64,000 nt of DNA, taken from positions 868,001-932,000 of the forward strand of contig NZ_AP014724.1 of NCBI RefSeq assembly GCF_001548055.1, in the 5' to 3' direction. Both the position numbers and the translations under genes were made by a program. Position 1 is the first letter of the stretch. The number at the start of each line of letters is the position of its first letter. Shown here piece after piece: positions 25,911 through 34,508 of this stretch. The notes under the pieces are model-generated. The model saw only the letters and a program-made list of their open reading frames with translations, had not been told where the DNA came from and searched no databases. This DNA comes from Sulfurospirillum cavolei. GTDB taxonomy: Bacteria > Campylobacterota > Campylobacteria > Campylobacterales > Sulfurospirillaceae.

Positions 25911-26783
25911 CTAAGCACTGATGTTGTTTTGTAACAAGTATCTATTTTCAAAATCTACCGGAGATAAATAGCCATTACTTGAGTGTAACCTCTGTCTATT
26001 GTAAAACACTTCAATATATTCAAATATTGCTTGATTGGCTTGGCTCCTTGTTTCAAATTTCATGTGATGTGTCAGTTCGGTTTTTAGCGAGTGAAAAAAA
26101 CTCTCAGCAACAGCATTATCGTAACAGTTTCCCTTAGCACTCATACTCTGAACGATGCCATATTCCTTAAGTAAGGCTTTGTGAGCATCAGAAGCATATT
26201 GACTGCCGCGATCGGTATGCCAGATAACACCATGAGGAGGATTACGCTTTTTAAGTGCCATAAATAAAGCATCATTGACAAGCATGGAACTCATATGTGT
26301 ATCCATAGACCACCCGATGACTCTTCTCGAATATAAATCAATTACAACCGCTAAATACAGCCACCCTTCTTGTGTCGGAATATAGGTGATATCGCCCACA
26401 TACATTTGATCGGGCGTTGATGTATAAAAGTCTTGTTGTATTCGATTAGGGGCAATGGCATACGTATGATTGGAATTGGTGGTAAGCACTCTAAAACGAC
26501 GTTTATTGCGACAACTGAGTCCTAATTTTTTCATAATCCTTGCAATTCGTCTACGAGAAACGATCAAGCCATAGAGTTGCTCAAGTCTTTTTTTTAGACG
26601 ACGCGTGCCATAGGTTTGATAGGTTCCAAGAAAAATATCCTTGATCATCGTATTTAAAAAAGTATCTTCTTGTTTTTCAATACGAAGCCATCGATAATAA
26701 CAGTTCCTTGATACCTCTAATATATGACACATTGATGCAACATTGAATTCGTTGCAATGCTCTTTGATCCAGGCGTACTTCAA
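25911..26783 (-). CDS. IS3-family transposase OrfB (DDE integrase domain)
   Basis: 290 residues reading from TTG 26783, more likely made as an OrfAB fusion by frameshifting. An HTH-like N-terminus (TRRLKKRLEQLYG) is followed by the rve/DDE core: the Asp in YVGDITYIPT, the Asp in WHTDRGSQYAS and the Glu in DNAVAESFFHSLKTE. The C-terminus RLHSSNGYLSPVDFE is the usual IS3 ending. All catalytic residues appear intact, so it may still be active. Confidence 0.92.
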   Translation of the reverse strand: MKYAWIKEHCNEFNVASMCHILEVSRNCYYRWLRIEKQEDTFLNTMIKDIFLGTYQTYGTRRLKKRLEQLYGLIVSRRRIARIMKKLGLSCRNKRRFRVLTTNSNHTYAIAPNRIQQDFYTSTPDQMYVGDITYIPTQEGWLYLAVVIDLYSRRVIGWSMDTHMSSMLVNDALFMALKKRNPPHGVIWHTDRGSQYASDAHKALLKEYGIVQSMSAKGNCYDNAVAESFFHSLKTELTHHMKFETRSQANQAIFEYIEVFYNRQRLHSSNGYLSPVDFENRYLLQNNISA

Positions 26784-27097
26784 TGAGCTTCGTTTGCGAA
26801 GAACGCCGCTGCCTTTTTTAAGATATCTCTTTCCATCTTTAAACGGGCATTCTCTTTACGCAAGCGCTTGTTCTCTTCTTCCACGCTCTCTTTGGCATGA
26901 TGGTTGATTGAAGAACGTACAATCATTGGAGATTCCAAATGATGCTTCTGACGATATTGACGTAACCATGCATATAAAGTCTTCTCACTCATCCCCAACT
27001 CTTTGGCAATTACCATCGCAGATTTCTCACTGTTTAATGCCAACTGTATCGCTGAATCTTTAAATTCTTGGGTATATCTTTGTACTCTCCCTGACAT
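26780..27097 (-). CDS. IS3-family transposase OrfA
   Basis: 105 residues from ATG 27097. An N-terminal helix-turn-helix (FKDSAIQLALNSEKSAMVIA, then LGMSEKTLYAWLRQY) recognises the IS ends. A leucine-zipper-like coiled coil follows (ENKRLRKENARLKMERDILK). The slippery heptamer A-AAA-AAG at 26819-26813 near its 3' end lies in the correct phase for a -1 frameshift into the orfB frame, which is open there. Confidence 0.9.
   Translation of the reverse strand: MSGRVQRYTQEFKDSAIQLALNSEKSAMVIAKELGMSEKTLYAWLRQYRQKHHLESPMIVRSSINHHAKESVEEENKRLRKENARLKMERDILKKAAAFFANEAH
26813..26819 (-). promoter_or_regulatory. Programmed -1 frameshift site of the IS3 element
   Basis: On the minus strand codons TTA AAA AAG contain A-AAA-AAG, the standard IS3 slippery heptamer. 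A -1 slip continues as AAA AAA GGC AGC in the orfB frame, which is open from here into the OrfB coding sequence. This gives the OrfAB transposase. Confidence 0.75.
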
Positions 27098-27240
27098 ACG
27101 TTTATCCTCTTTATGATTTACAGAAATTCTATCATCTCTGTGTATCATTTAGTGTAGCCAGATCAAACCAAGAAAGGATAAAGGGGACAGTTTCCACCTT
27201 TCACCATATGACTAATCATTAATTTATTATGTGTTATAAT

Positions 27241-27254
27241 GATGTTTATACATC
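27241..27254 (+). promoter_or_regulatory. Probable toxin-antitoxin operator with overlapping promoter
   Basis: GATGTTTATACATC is an imperfect palindrome immediately downstream of TATAAT (27235-27240), and ATGATGT/ACATCAT form a wider inverted repeat up to 27265. Autorepression of such operons by the ribbon-helix-helix antitoxin is well established, so this is the expected operator position. The motif GGGGACAGTTTCC at 27182-27195 is a common transposon-associated tag and is probably unrelated. Confidence 0.5.
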
Positions 27255-27279
27255 ACTACATCATGAAAGGAGTATTAGG

Positions 27280-27525
27280 ATGCATAGAATCAGTTTAACC
27301 ATAGATAAAGAGCTTTACGAACAAGCAAGGGCATTTGGTTTTATAGAAAAAAAATCTATTTCTCAAATTTTACGTGAAAGCTTGGAAGTTTATTTTAAAA
27401 CATCAAATTCCAAAGATAAAGCAGCTCTGATTTTAGATGCCAAAGACAAAGAAGATGTTTTGCACATCTTGAATTCAGATACGTTTACAGATCAAAATGA
27501 TTTTGCTAAAAAGTATAATGTGTGA
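27280..27525 (+). CDS. Ribbon-helix-helix antitoxin
   Basis: 81 residues from ATG 27280, which has AAGGAG 8 bp upstream. The N-terminus HRISLTIDKELYEQARAFG with KSISQILRESLEVYF is a ribbon-helix-helix DNA-binding fold. The C-terminal half is acidic and probably wraps the toxin. It overlaps the toxin gene by 4 bp. It neutralises the next gene product and likely represses the operon. Confidence 0.82.
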   Translation: MHRISLTIDKELYEQARAFGFIEKKSISQILRESLEVYFKTSNSKDKAALILDAKDKEDVLHILNSDTFTDQNDFAKKYNV

Positions 27526-27761
27526 AAATATCATTCTCCAAGACATTTGAAAAAAGCTTTTCAAAATATGACCATACTTTACAAAAGCGCATTTATGATG
27601 CGATTGTAAAATTACCAGAAGGTGATGTCAAACGATTGGCGGGTGATGACATACCACCCATTTTTAGATTGAGGGTTTCTAAATATCGCATTCTCTTTTA
27701 CATGGACGACATTGAAATCAAAATTTTAAAAGTCGATAGTCGAGGGGATATTTACAAATAA
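27522..27761 (+). CDS. RelE/ParE-family toxin
   Basis: 79 residues, GTG start at 27522 inside the antitoxin end. The pattern F-x-K-x-F-E-K-S-F at the N-terminus, then LPEGDVKRLAGDD, FRLRVSKYRILFYMDD and a final basic VDSRGDIYK are typical of RelE/ParE toxins. RelE members cleave mRNA in the ribosome and ParE members poison gyrase; the C-terminal Arg and Tyr fit RelE better, but I cannot decide. Confidence 0.85.
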   Translation: MKISFSKTFEKSFSKYDHTLQKRIYDAIVKLPEGDVKRLAGDDIPPIFRLRVSKYRILFYMDDIEIKILKVDSRGDIYK

Positions 27762-27925
27762 GATTTTCCACCTCCGATACCGATAGAATCGTCTCTATGG
27801 TAACCAATATTAACGCTCTAACGAGTGAAAATGCCAGAAGCGTCGAAGAGATCGCAAGCGCGGCAGATCACCTCTCAAAATTGGCGGAAAGCCTCAACGC
27901 TAAGTTAAATCAATTGAAATCTTAA
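27762..27925 (+). pseudogene. 3' remnant of a methyl-accepting chemotaxis receptor
   Basis: Directly after the toxin stop a frame reads through DRIVSMVTNINALTSENARS, then VEEIASAADHLSKLAESLNA and KLNQLKS before TAA at 27923. This is the C-terminal end of a chemotaxis receptor. AATGCCAGAAGCGTCGAAGA and the next bases are identical to the 3' end of the intact receptor at 28729-30342. No receptor 5' part is attached; it was cut off at the toxin-antitoxin junction. Confidence 0.8.
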
Positions 27926-27971
27926 TCCTCTTTTGCACGGATATAACGTTTTCAGACGTTATATCCTTCGT

Positions 27972-28571
27972 TTACAATCCCAAAAGCATCCATGCTAAAG
28001 AAAGCATGATGATTCCGATGAGCACTTCTAAAATCTTCCATGAAAGCGGCTTTTGAAAAAGAGGGGTTAAAATCCTCGCTCCGTATCCTAACGAAAAGAA
28101 GAAAACAAACGACGCACTCATCGCCCCCAAGCCAAACATCGGAGCAAGCGAGCCAAATTTAGTCGAAACGGAGCCTAGTAAAATAACCGTATCAAGATAC
28201 ACATGCGGGTTGAGCCACGTAAAGGCAAGCACAATTAAGACGGTTTTCAAAAGCGATGCCGTCGGTTGGTCGAGAGGGTTTAGCTCATGCGTCATGCTCC
28301 ATGCCGTGTAAAAACTCTTCAACCCATAGGTCACTAAAAACACAAAACCGCCGTACTTCGCGACCGTTTGCAGTGCGGGAAACTGCTCTACCAAATACCC
28401 AAAACCAAAAACGCCCGCAAAAATTAAAACAGCGTCGGAAAGCGCGCAAATCAAGCAAATGACAAACACATGCTCTTTTTTGATGCCTTGTTTGAGCACA
28501 AAAGCATTTTGCGCTCCGATGGCTAAGATCAGAGAAAAACCGAGACTAAAACCGGAAATAAATGCGTTCAT
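27972..28571 (-). CDS. LysE/ArgO-type amino acid exporter
   Basis: 199 residues from ATG 28571 with AAGAG upstream; the longer in-frame start lacks support. About six membrane helices. SLGFSLILAIGAQNAFVLKQG is the LysE signature, with the conserved GAQNAFVL, and FTWLNPHVYLDTVILLGSVS is the second family motif (N-P-x-x-Y-D). It should export a basic amino acid such as arginine or lysine across the inner membrane. Confidence 0.9.
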   Translation of the reverse strand: MNAFISGFSLGFSLILAIGAQNAFVLKQGIKKEHVFVICLICALSDAVLIFAGVFGFGYLVEQFPALQTVAKYGGFVFLVTYGLKSFYTAWSMTHELNPLDQPTASLLKTVLIVLAFTWLNPHVYLDTVILLGSVSTKFGSLAPMFGLGAMSASFVFFFSLGYGARILTPLFQKPLSWKILEVLIGIIMLSLAWMLLGL

Positions 28572-28674
28572 AAAGGGCTCTTTTGGGAAAAATTGATGGA
28601 TTATAACCAAACCTCTCTAAAAATTTTGACTCTTTAGTTTTAAGGTATTTCCTCATTTTCCTTTTATATTTACG

Positions 28675-28680
28675 TATAAT
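28675..28680 (+). promoter_or_regulatory. Probable -10 box of the chemotaxis receptor gene
   Basis: TATAAT 49 bp upstream of the receptor start, in an A/T-rich region (TACGTATAATTTACGC). No sigma-28 motif was found. Confidence 0.4.
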
Positions 28681-28728
28681 TTACGCAGTTTTGCTATTGT
28701 ACTTTTTGAATACAATTGAAAGGGTATT

Positions 28729-30342
28729 ATGTTTTTAGCGACGATTAACCACAAGCTCGTCTTTTTACTGGCGATCATTTTTTTAGGATTTAGTGCCATC
28801 GGATATGAGATTATCAAGGAGGCGAACGATGCCAAAATGGCGGCGATTCGCTTAACGACGATTGCCGAGATCGAAAATGCAACATTGGAATTGCGCATTC
28901 AGCAACGCGATTATCAGATCTATTTTAAGCCGGTAAATCTCGAAAATTACGAAAAAACGTACCAAAAGCTCTTGGCTGATTTGGATGAGCTTAAGACGAT
29001 TTTGATGAGTTCTTCTAACCATAAACGTATTGAAACGCTCAAAAGCCTGCTCGTCGAGTGGCATGAGATCAACGTGCCGCGTATGAAACTTTTCGGTACT
29101 TACGGCGTGAAAATTTATGACGAAGCGTTTGCGCAAACCTTCCCCGAAGATGCTAAAAAGCTCGATGAATACTACCAAAAAAGCAGCAAAATGTTTCACG
29201 TACTGGTCGAAAAACTAGACGATTTAGCTTCTTCGGTTAAAACCAACAACTTTGAGCGTTTAGATACCAACAAATTTGCCTCGCAGCTCTCTTTGGGGAT
29301 TATTTCTCTTTTTGTAGTCGGTATCTTTTTTCTTGTCACCCGCTCTATCAAACGGTCCGTTTATCATGCCAAAAACGCCTGTGAGCAGATGCGAACGAGT
29401 AAAGATTTAAGTGTACGGATTAATACGGGAAGCAAAGACGAGATCAACGATATTATGAACGCCATTAACATGTTAATCGCCGACGTCGCTACCGCACTGA
29501 ATCTTGCCAAAAGCAACGCTCTTGAAAACGCTTCCGTTGCGGAAGAACTCTCAAGCACGAGCTTGCAAATCGGTAAGCGTGCCGAAGAAGAAGCCAAAGT
29601 CGTTTTTGAAACCACCAACGACGCCCAAGAAGTTGCCAAAGCCATCGGTGATGCCAGCGAGCGGTCGCATAGCGTTCAAGAAATTACGTTTGGGGCACAC
29701 AAAAGCTTGCTGAGTGCGCAAGCGTTGCTCGATGAAACGCTGACGCAACTGAGTCAAACGGCGGAAGCGGAAGCGACGATCAACGATCGACTGAACCATC
29801 TTGCCGGCGAAGCCGAACAAGTGAGGTCGGTCTTAGACGTTATCGGAGACATTGCCGATCAGACCAATCTTTTAGCCCTTAACGCCGCCATAGAAGCGGC
29901 ACGTGCGGGAGATCACGGGCGTGGATTTGCCGTGGTTGCCGATGAGGTACGCAAACTTGCCGAACGCACGCAAAAAAGCCTTGTGGAGACCAACGCCACG
30001 GTCAATGTTATCGTCCAGTCTATCGGCGACATTAGCGGCGAAATGAACCAAAACGCTAAACGTATTCATGAGCTTAGCGAATTTTCAAACCAAGTCACGA
30101 TCCAAACCAACGATGCGGTGGGAATGTTGGAGCAAAGTACGCAAGCAACGCAAGAGGTCGTACGCAATGCCAATGCCAACGTCACGCTCATTAAATCTGC
30201 CGTAATCGAAAAAATCGGTGAGATCAATACGCTCTCAAGCTCCAATGCCAGAAGCGTCGAAGAGATCGCAGGTGCGGCAGAACACCTCTCCAAACTCTCA
30301 TCCAACCTCAGCGATACCCTCGCACAATTTAAAACCGCTTAA
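28729..30342 (+). CDS. Methyl-accepting chemotaxis receptor
   Basis: 537 residues. Membrane helices at about 8-25 and 188-206 frame a periplasmic helical sensor of about 160 residues. HAMP follows ([20 protein letters not shown]). The cytoplasmic signalling hairpin has its tip at [17 protein letters not shown] and [18 protein letters not shown], the most conserved receptor sequence. The ligand domain is not recognised with certainty. It shares its 3' end with the broken copy 800 bp upstream, which suggests past tandem duplication. Confidence 0.93.
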   Translation: MFLATINHKLVFLLAIIFLGFSAIGYEIIKEANDAKMAAIRLTTIAEIENATLELRIQQRDYQIYFKPVNLENYEKTYQKLLADLDELKTILMSSSNHKRIETLKSLLVEWHEINVPRMKLFGTYGVKIYDEAFAQTFPEDAKKLDEYYQKSSKMFHVLVEKLDDLASSVKTNNFERLDTNKFASQLSLGIISLFVVGIFFLVTRSIKRSVYHAKNACEQMRTSKDLSVRINTGSKDEINDIMNAINMLIADVATALNLAKSNALENASVAEELSSTSLQIGKRAEEEAKVVFETTNDAQEVAKAIGDASERSHSVQEITFGAHKSLLSAQALLDETLTQLSQTAEAEATINDRLNHLAGEAEQVRSVLDVIGDIADQTNLLALNAAIEAARAGDHGRGFAVVADEVRKLAERTQKSLVETNATVNVIVQSIGDISGEMNQNAKRIHELSEFSNQVTIQTNDAVGMLEQSTQATQEVVRNANANVTLIKSAVIEKIGEINTLSSSNARSVEEIAGAAEHLSKLSSNLSDTLAQFKTA

Positions 30343-30356
30343 ACTTTATCCCTTTT

Positions 30357-30390
30357 CGTTAACGCCGAAGCAACCGTGAGGGCGTTAACG
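30357..30390. terminator. Bidirectional hairpin between convergent genes
   Basis: CGTTAACGCC (30357-30366) and GGCGTTAACG (30381-30390) are perfect 10-bp arms with a 14-nt loop in the 74-bp gap between the chemotaxis receptor and the convergent cytochrome c gene. Confidence 0.6.
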
Positions 30391-30416
30391 ATGGCGTTTG
30401 CGCTTTAAGAAACGCT

Positions 30417-30755
30417 TTAAAAAGAGCCGTCGTACAGAAATTCGGCGATCGCTTCAAGGCTCTCTTGGTCGACGCCTATGGTCGGCATAAGCTCAAATTT
30501 TTTGACCGCATCTTGTAAAATCGCACGCTTCGCATCAGGGGCGTTTAACCATCGTACCGTAAACGACACGAAAGCTTCTTTTGTGTGAAACACGTTTTTG
30601 TAACGTGCTTGTATCTCTTTTATCGCAGGTGCGGAGAGGGTTTTCGTATAGTCGTGACATGTCACGCAGTTGCCTTGAAACAATGTTTCGCCGCTAGGGG
30701 CGGCATACAAAGAGACGCTTAACAAAGAGATCAATCCCCAAGAAATGACATGCAT
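30417..30755 (-). CDS. Small monohaem cytochrome c
   Basis: 112 residues from ATG 30755, chosen because AAGGAG lies upstream and a signal peptide begins here (MHVISWGLISLLSVSLYAA). One haem motif CVTCH at about 31-35, with a possible distal Met in FELMPTIGV. It should be a periplasmic electron carrier. A perfect TGACATGTCA at 30655 falls on the codons of the haem motif. Neighbours do not show its partner. Confidence 0.85.
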   Translation of the reverse strand: MHVISWGLISLLSVSLYAAPSGETLFQGNCVTCHDYTKTLSAPAIKEIQARYKNVFHTKEAFVSFTVRWLNAPDAKRAILQDAVKKFELMPTIGVDQESLEAIAEFLYDGSF

Positions 30756-30996
30756 CGCTGCTCCTTTTTGTCGGATTGTAGCCAAAAAAGGGCTTTTTTG
30801 TCGTTGCGTTACGTCAAGGAAAAGCGAAGAAAAACCTGACATGTAATGCCTTGGGAAGACTTAAGGTTTCAGTCATCATGACATGTAGGTTTTTAGCTGA
30901 CGATAAAACATGTCAATATTTCTTGAAATAGGTTTCATTTAACACACTTTTAACACTAGGACTTTAAGATTAATGCACCATTTTAAGGGAGGATAT

Positions 30997-33006
30997 ATGA
31001 AAAGAATTATCGGAGTGTCTTTGGCGGTCTCGACGCTTTTAATTGCGGAGACAATCGATCTTGGAGCGATTAGCGTTGAGGGTGAGCGTTTTTCGACGGA
31101 AATCAAAAATATTAGCGGCGAAGAGCTCAAATCGGCGGATTTAGCCGATGCACTCTCTCGTAATAGCGCGTCCATTACGATGCTACGAGGAAGCGGCATT
31201 GCCAACGACATTATTTTACGCGGGCAAAAGAGGGATAACATCAACGTTTTGATCGACGATGCTAAACTTTACGGTGGATGCCCCAATCGTATGGACCCTG
31301 CCGTCACGCATATCAATGCCGATAATATCGAAAGCGTTAAGATCGTCGAAGGTCCTTACGACGTCGAAAATTTTGGAACGCTGAGCGGTTTGGTCGTAGC
31401 GGAAACCAAAACTCCGACCAAAGAGCCAAACGGCGACGTTAATTTGGGTATCGGCAGTTACGGTTATCGTAAAGCATCGGCGAGTGCGGGCGGCGGAAAC
31501 GAGTATATTCGAGCTTTGCTCAGTGCGTCAACCGAACGAAGCGATCAGTACAAAGACGGTAACGGCGATACGTTTTACGATCAACTCAACAATGCCGTCG
31601 CTCAAGGAATGGGTATGAACGCCAATCGCTACAGTACGAGCGATTTACGCTCTTACGAAAAGAAAACGTTTATGGGCAAAGTCTTTATCAACCCCGCTGA
31701 CAATCAAGAAATCCGTTTAGGCTATACGCTCAATCGTAGCGATAACGTGCTTTACCCTTCGCGTATGATGGATGCAGATCGCGACGATAGCGATATTTAC
31801 ACCTTCGGTTATAGCCTATACGATTTGGGCACGTTTTCCAAAGAGCTGGCGTTGGAGACGTATTATTCCAAAGTCGAACATCCTATGTCGAACAAATTTC
31901 GCATACGTCCTTCCTCTGCCACGTACAACACGGCCGATATGGATTCTTCGGTTGAGGGCGCTAAGGTAAAAAATAGTATGGACTTAGGCGGCGGAGAGCT
32001 CGTTTACGGTATCGATATGAGCAAACGTAATTGGGACGGAAAAAGTTACGTAACGAACGTAGCGACGGGAGTAATCTCAAGCGTTACCGATTTATCGACG
32101 ATTCCCGACGTCGATACGACCAATAAGGCACTGTTTGCACACTACGAGAAAACGATCGATCGCGTGAACGTTCAAGTAGGTGCTCGTTACGATGATACGG
32201 ACATAAAAGCCCATCGCAAAGGACAAACGTACGTCCAACGTTACGACAACGATTACGAAGCACTTTCGGCGAATGCGATTGTCACCTATAAAGCAACCGA
32301 TAACGTGGACTATTTTATCGGTTTCGGAAAAGCATCGCGCGTACCGGATGCAAGAGAGTTGTACCACGCGGCTCGCTCGACGGGTATTTTGGATCAAGTG
32401 ACCAATTACGAAACCGATCTTGGTTTTAAAGCTCACTACGACAATGCCGGCGTTAAAGGAAAAATTTTCTATTCGGATTTAAAAGATTATATCTATTATA
32501 ACGCCGATGCGACGAAATACGTCAATGTCGATGCAACGATTTACGGTGCTGCCTTGGATGCGTATTACGATTTTTCCAAAGCATGGACGATCAATTACGG
32601 TATGAGCTATCTTAAAGGCGAAAAAGATAAACCGCTTGCGGGACAAAGCGATAAAGATTTAGCCGATATCGTACCGCTTCGCGCCGTAACGTCGCTGACC
32701 TATCATGAAGCGGCGCATACCTTGAAAACGGAAGTCGTTGCGGCAAAACGTTGGGATAACGTCGATAGCGATAACGGAGAGCAAATCCTCGGAGGATACG
32801 CCGTTTTAAACGTCAAATACAACTATAAAATCAGTAAAAACTTTGACGTCACGGTCGGTATCGACAATCTCTTCGACAAAACGTACGCCGTCTCCAATAC
32901 GTATAAAGATTTAACGCTTATCAACTATTCCGGAAGCGACGATACCGTTATGCTCATTAACGAGCCGGGTCGTTACGGTTATATCAACTTGCACTATTCG
33001 TTCTAA
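30997..33006 (+). CDS. TonB-dependent outer-membrane receptor, OprC/NosA-like (putative copper)
   Basis: 669 residues from ATG 30997 behind GGGAGG. A signal peptide (MKRIIGVSLAVSTLLIAE) is followed by a plug domain with ILRGQKRDNINVLIDDAKLY and IESVKIVEGPYDVENFG, then a beta barrel ending in Phe. LYGGCPNRMDP holds a Cys95-x3-Met99 pair; a CxxxM motif in the equivalent GACGNRMDP loop binds copper in OprC. That similarity is the basis for the copper call; the N-terminal plug is shorter than average. Four ACATGT sites lie within the 340 bp upstream. Confidence 0.8.
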   Translation: MKRIIGVSLAVSTLLIAETIDLGAISVEGERFSTEIKNISGEELKSADLADALSRNSASITMLRGSGIANDIILRGQKRDNINVLIDDAKLYGGCPNRMDPAVTHINADNIESVKIVEGPYDVENFGTLSGLVVAETKTPTKEPNGDVNLGIGSYGYRKASASAGGGNEYIRALLSASTERSDQYKDGNGDTFYDQLNNAVAQGMGMNANRYSTSDLRSYEKKTFMGKVFINPADNQEIRLGYTLNRSDNVLYPSRMMDADRDDSDIYTFGYSLYDLGTFSKELALETYYSKVEHPMSNKFRIRPSSATYNTADMDSSVEGAKVKNSMDLGGGELVYGIDMSKRNWDGKSYVTNVATGVISSVTDLSTIPDVDTTNKALFAHYEKTIDRVNVQVGARYDDTDIKAHRKGQTYVQRYDNDYEALSANAIVTYKATDNVDYFIGFGKASRVPDARELYHAARSTGILDQVTNYETDLGFKAHYDNAGVKGKIFYSDLKDYIYYNADATKYVNVDATIYGAALDAYYDFSKAWTINYGMSYLKGEKDKPLAGQSDKDLADIVPLRAVTSLTYHEAAHTLKTEVVAAKRWDNVDSDNGEQILGGYAVLNVKYNYKISKNFDVTVGIDNLFDKTYAVSNTYKDLTLINYSGSDDTVMLINEPGRYGYINLHYSF

Positions 33007-33009
33007 ATC

Positions 33010-33564
33010 TTAGTGCCGCTTTGACATGTTAAAGCGGCACTCCTTCCACACCCTTTCTCCGAGTAACACGATGCCGATCGCCATCATGCCGTACTCAAAC
33101 GCTCCGGCGACCTTTTGCGCCCAAAAATCGTGAAGCAAAATCAGCACCAGTGCACCGTAAACGGCTTTATGATAGCGCGAAAAACGCGCAAAAAGTTTTT
33201 TGGTAGACGTCAACGCCATCAATAAAAGAATCAAAAAGGCGATAACACCGACGTAGATAAAGGGTTTTTTGAGGCTTTTTGCAAAGAGCGTCACGAAATC
33301 CAATTCGCTGTCTAAAACGATAAAAACGCTTACATGTAAAAGAGCGTAGACAAACGCCAAGAGTCCGAGCGTTTTGCGAAAACGAAGCAGATTGAGGGCG
33401 CAAAATCTTTGACATGTAGAAGGTGCTAAGGAAAGTAACAGAAGCAACAAGGCTCCCACGCCTGTCGTAGTGTAGAGCATTTTGATGGGGTCGATGGCAC
33501 TTTCAAGCGCGTAGTACGTATAGCCTAGCGGTAAAAGGGCTAAAACAACGATGAGTGTTTTCAA
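33010..33564 (-). CDS. msrQ: MsrQ, haem b membrane subunit of methionine sulfoxide reductase
   Basis: 184 residues with about five to six membrane helices. [20 protein letters not shown] and [20 protein letters not shown] carry the haem-ligating His residues of the ferric-reductase-like MsrQ family. It transfers quinol electrons to MsrP in the periplasm. It overlaps msrP by 4 bp. A perfect TTACATGTAA at 33330 and a TGACATGTAG at 33410 are inside the gene. Confidence 0.9.
   Translation of the reverse strand: MKTLIVVLALLPLGYTYYALESAIDPIKMLYTTTGVGALLLLLLSLAPSTCQRFCALNLLRFRKTLGLLAFVYALLHVSVFIVLDSELDFVTLFAKSLKKPFIYVGVIAFLILLLMALTSTKKLFARFSRYHKAVYGALVLILLHDFWAQKVAGAFEYGMMAIGIVLLGERVWKECRFNMSKRH
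33012..33041. terminator. Hairpin with ACATGT loop between the TonB receptor and msrQ
   Basis: AGTGCCGCTTT (33012-33022) and AAAGCGGCACT (33031-33041) are perfect 11-bp arms. The 8-nt loop is GACATGTT, so the dispersed palindrome sits exactly in the loop. It overlaps the last codons of msrQ and ends the receptor transcript. Confidence 0.65.
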
Positions 33565-34487
33565 TACTGCTTCCTCAAATCCATACCGGCGTATAAATGC
33601 GAAACCTCTTTTTCGTAGCCGTTAAACATCAGCGTCTCTTGCTTGGTGAGTTTACCTAAAAGCCTTTCTTTGGCTTGGCTCCACCTTGGATGATCGACGT
33701 GAGGGTTGACATTGGCGTAAAAGCCGTACTCTTCCGGTGCCATCGCCTGCCATGTGTTGAGGGGTTGTTCTTCCACGCATTCGATGAGATCAAGCGATTT
33801 GATGGATTTAAAGCCGTATTTCCACGGAACGACAAGACGAATGGGCGCGCCGTTTTGTTTGGGCAAAGGCTTGCCGTACATACCGACCGCTAAAAAGGTA
33901 AGCGGATGCCTTGCTTCGTCCATACGAAGTCCTTCCACGTAGGGGTGTTTGATGGAGGCAAAAAGACCTTTGGCTTGGTCTGGGAAGATGTCCGGTTCGT
34001 GACGCGTGGTAAATTTGACGTATTTGGCTTTGGAGTTTGGTTGTAAATAATCAAGCAGCTTATAAAGCGGAAATCCGATCCACGGTACGACCATCGACCA
34101 ACCTTCGACGCAACGAAAACGGTAAATCCGCTCTTCCAGCCCGAATTTCGCGATAAGATCGTCTACTTCGACCATCTCTTCGCGTGCAATTTCGCCGAAA
34201 AATCCTAAACTCCACGGTTTCAGTTTTATTACTTGCGCCATTTTCACGGGGGCGGTTTTATCGGTGGAAAACTCGTAGAAATTGACGTAGTTGCTGACTT
34301 GCTCGAACGTATTGGGTGTCAGTTTTAACGGGTTGGGGTCTTTCGTGAAAGAGAGTTGTATCTCTTCTGGCATAGAAGCTAAAAGTTGCGAGAGCGCGGT
34401 GGAGCTTACCAGTGCGCCCGCTCCGAGTTTGAGAAAATGACGGCGTGCCTCAAAGAGGATTTCCGGCGTGATAGAAGGTGTCGGCAT
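33561..34487 (-). CDS. msrP: MsrP (YedY), periplasmic molybdenum methionine sulfoxide reductase
   Basis: 308 residues. A Tat signal ([15 protein letters not shown]) is at 15-29. [18 protein letters not shown] contains the Mo-ligating Cys and is the YedY signature, with [19 protein letters not shown] near the C-terminal half. MsrP repairs methionine sulfoxide in periplasmic proteins without thioredoxin, using electrons from MsrQ. In E. coli msrPQ responds to hypochlorite and copper; here no regulator is adjacent except the two-component system 2.5 kb away. Confidence 0.94.
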   Translation of the reverse strand: MPTPSITPEILFEARRHFLKLGAGALVSSTALSQLLASMPEEIQLSFTKDPNPLKLTPNTFEQVSNYVNFYEFSTDKTAPVKMAQVIKLKPWSLGFFGEIAREEMVEVDDLIAKFGLEERIYRFRCVEGWSMVVPWIGFPLYKLLDYLQPNSKAKYVKFTTRHEPDIFPDQAKGLFASIKHPYVEGLRMDEARHPLTFLAVGMYGKPLPKQNGAPIRLVVPWKYGFKSIKSLDLIECVEEQPLNTWQAMAPEEYGFYANVNPHVDHPRWSQAKERLLGKLTKQETLMFNGYEKEVSHLYAGMDLRKQY

Positions 34488-34508
34488 GTTTATTCCTTTG
34501 TCCTGCGC

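Larger units (their letters stand above)
25871..27165 (-). mobile_element. IS3-family insertion sequence, 1295 bp
   Basis: The ends are imperfect inverted repeats: TGATCTG at 25871 and its complement ending at 27165, followed inward by ACA and the shared block ATGATACACAGA; about 24 of 29 bases agree. Between them lie overlapping orfA and orfB in the order and frames of IS3 elements. Flanking bases (ACTAT left, AACCA right) show no target duplication, so one side may have been rearranged after insertion. Confidence 0.85.
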
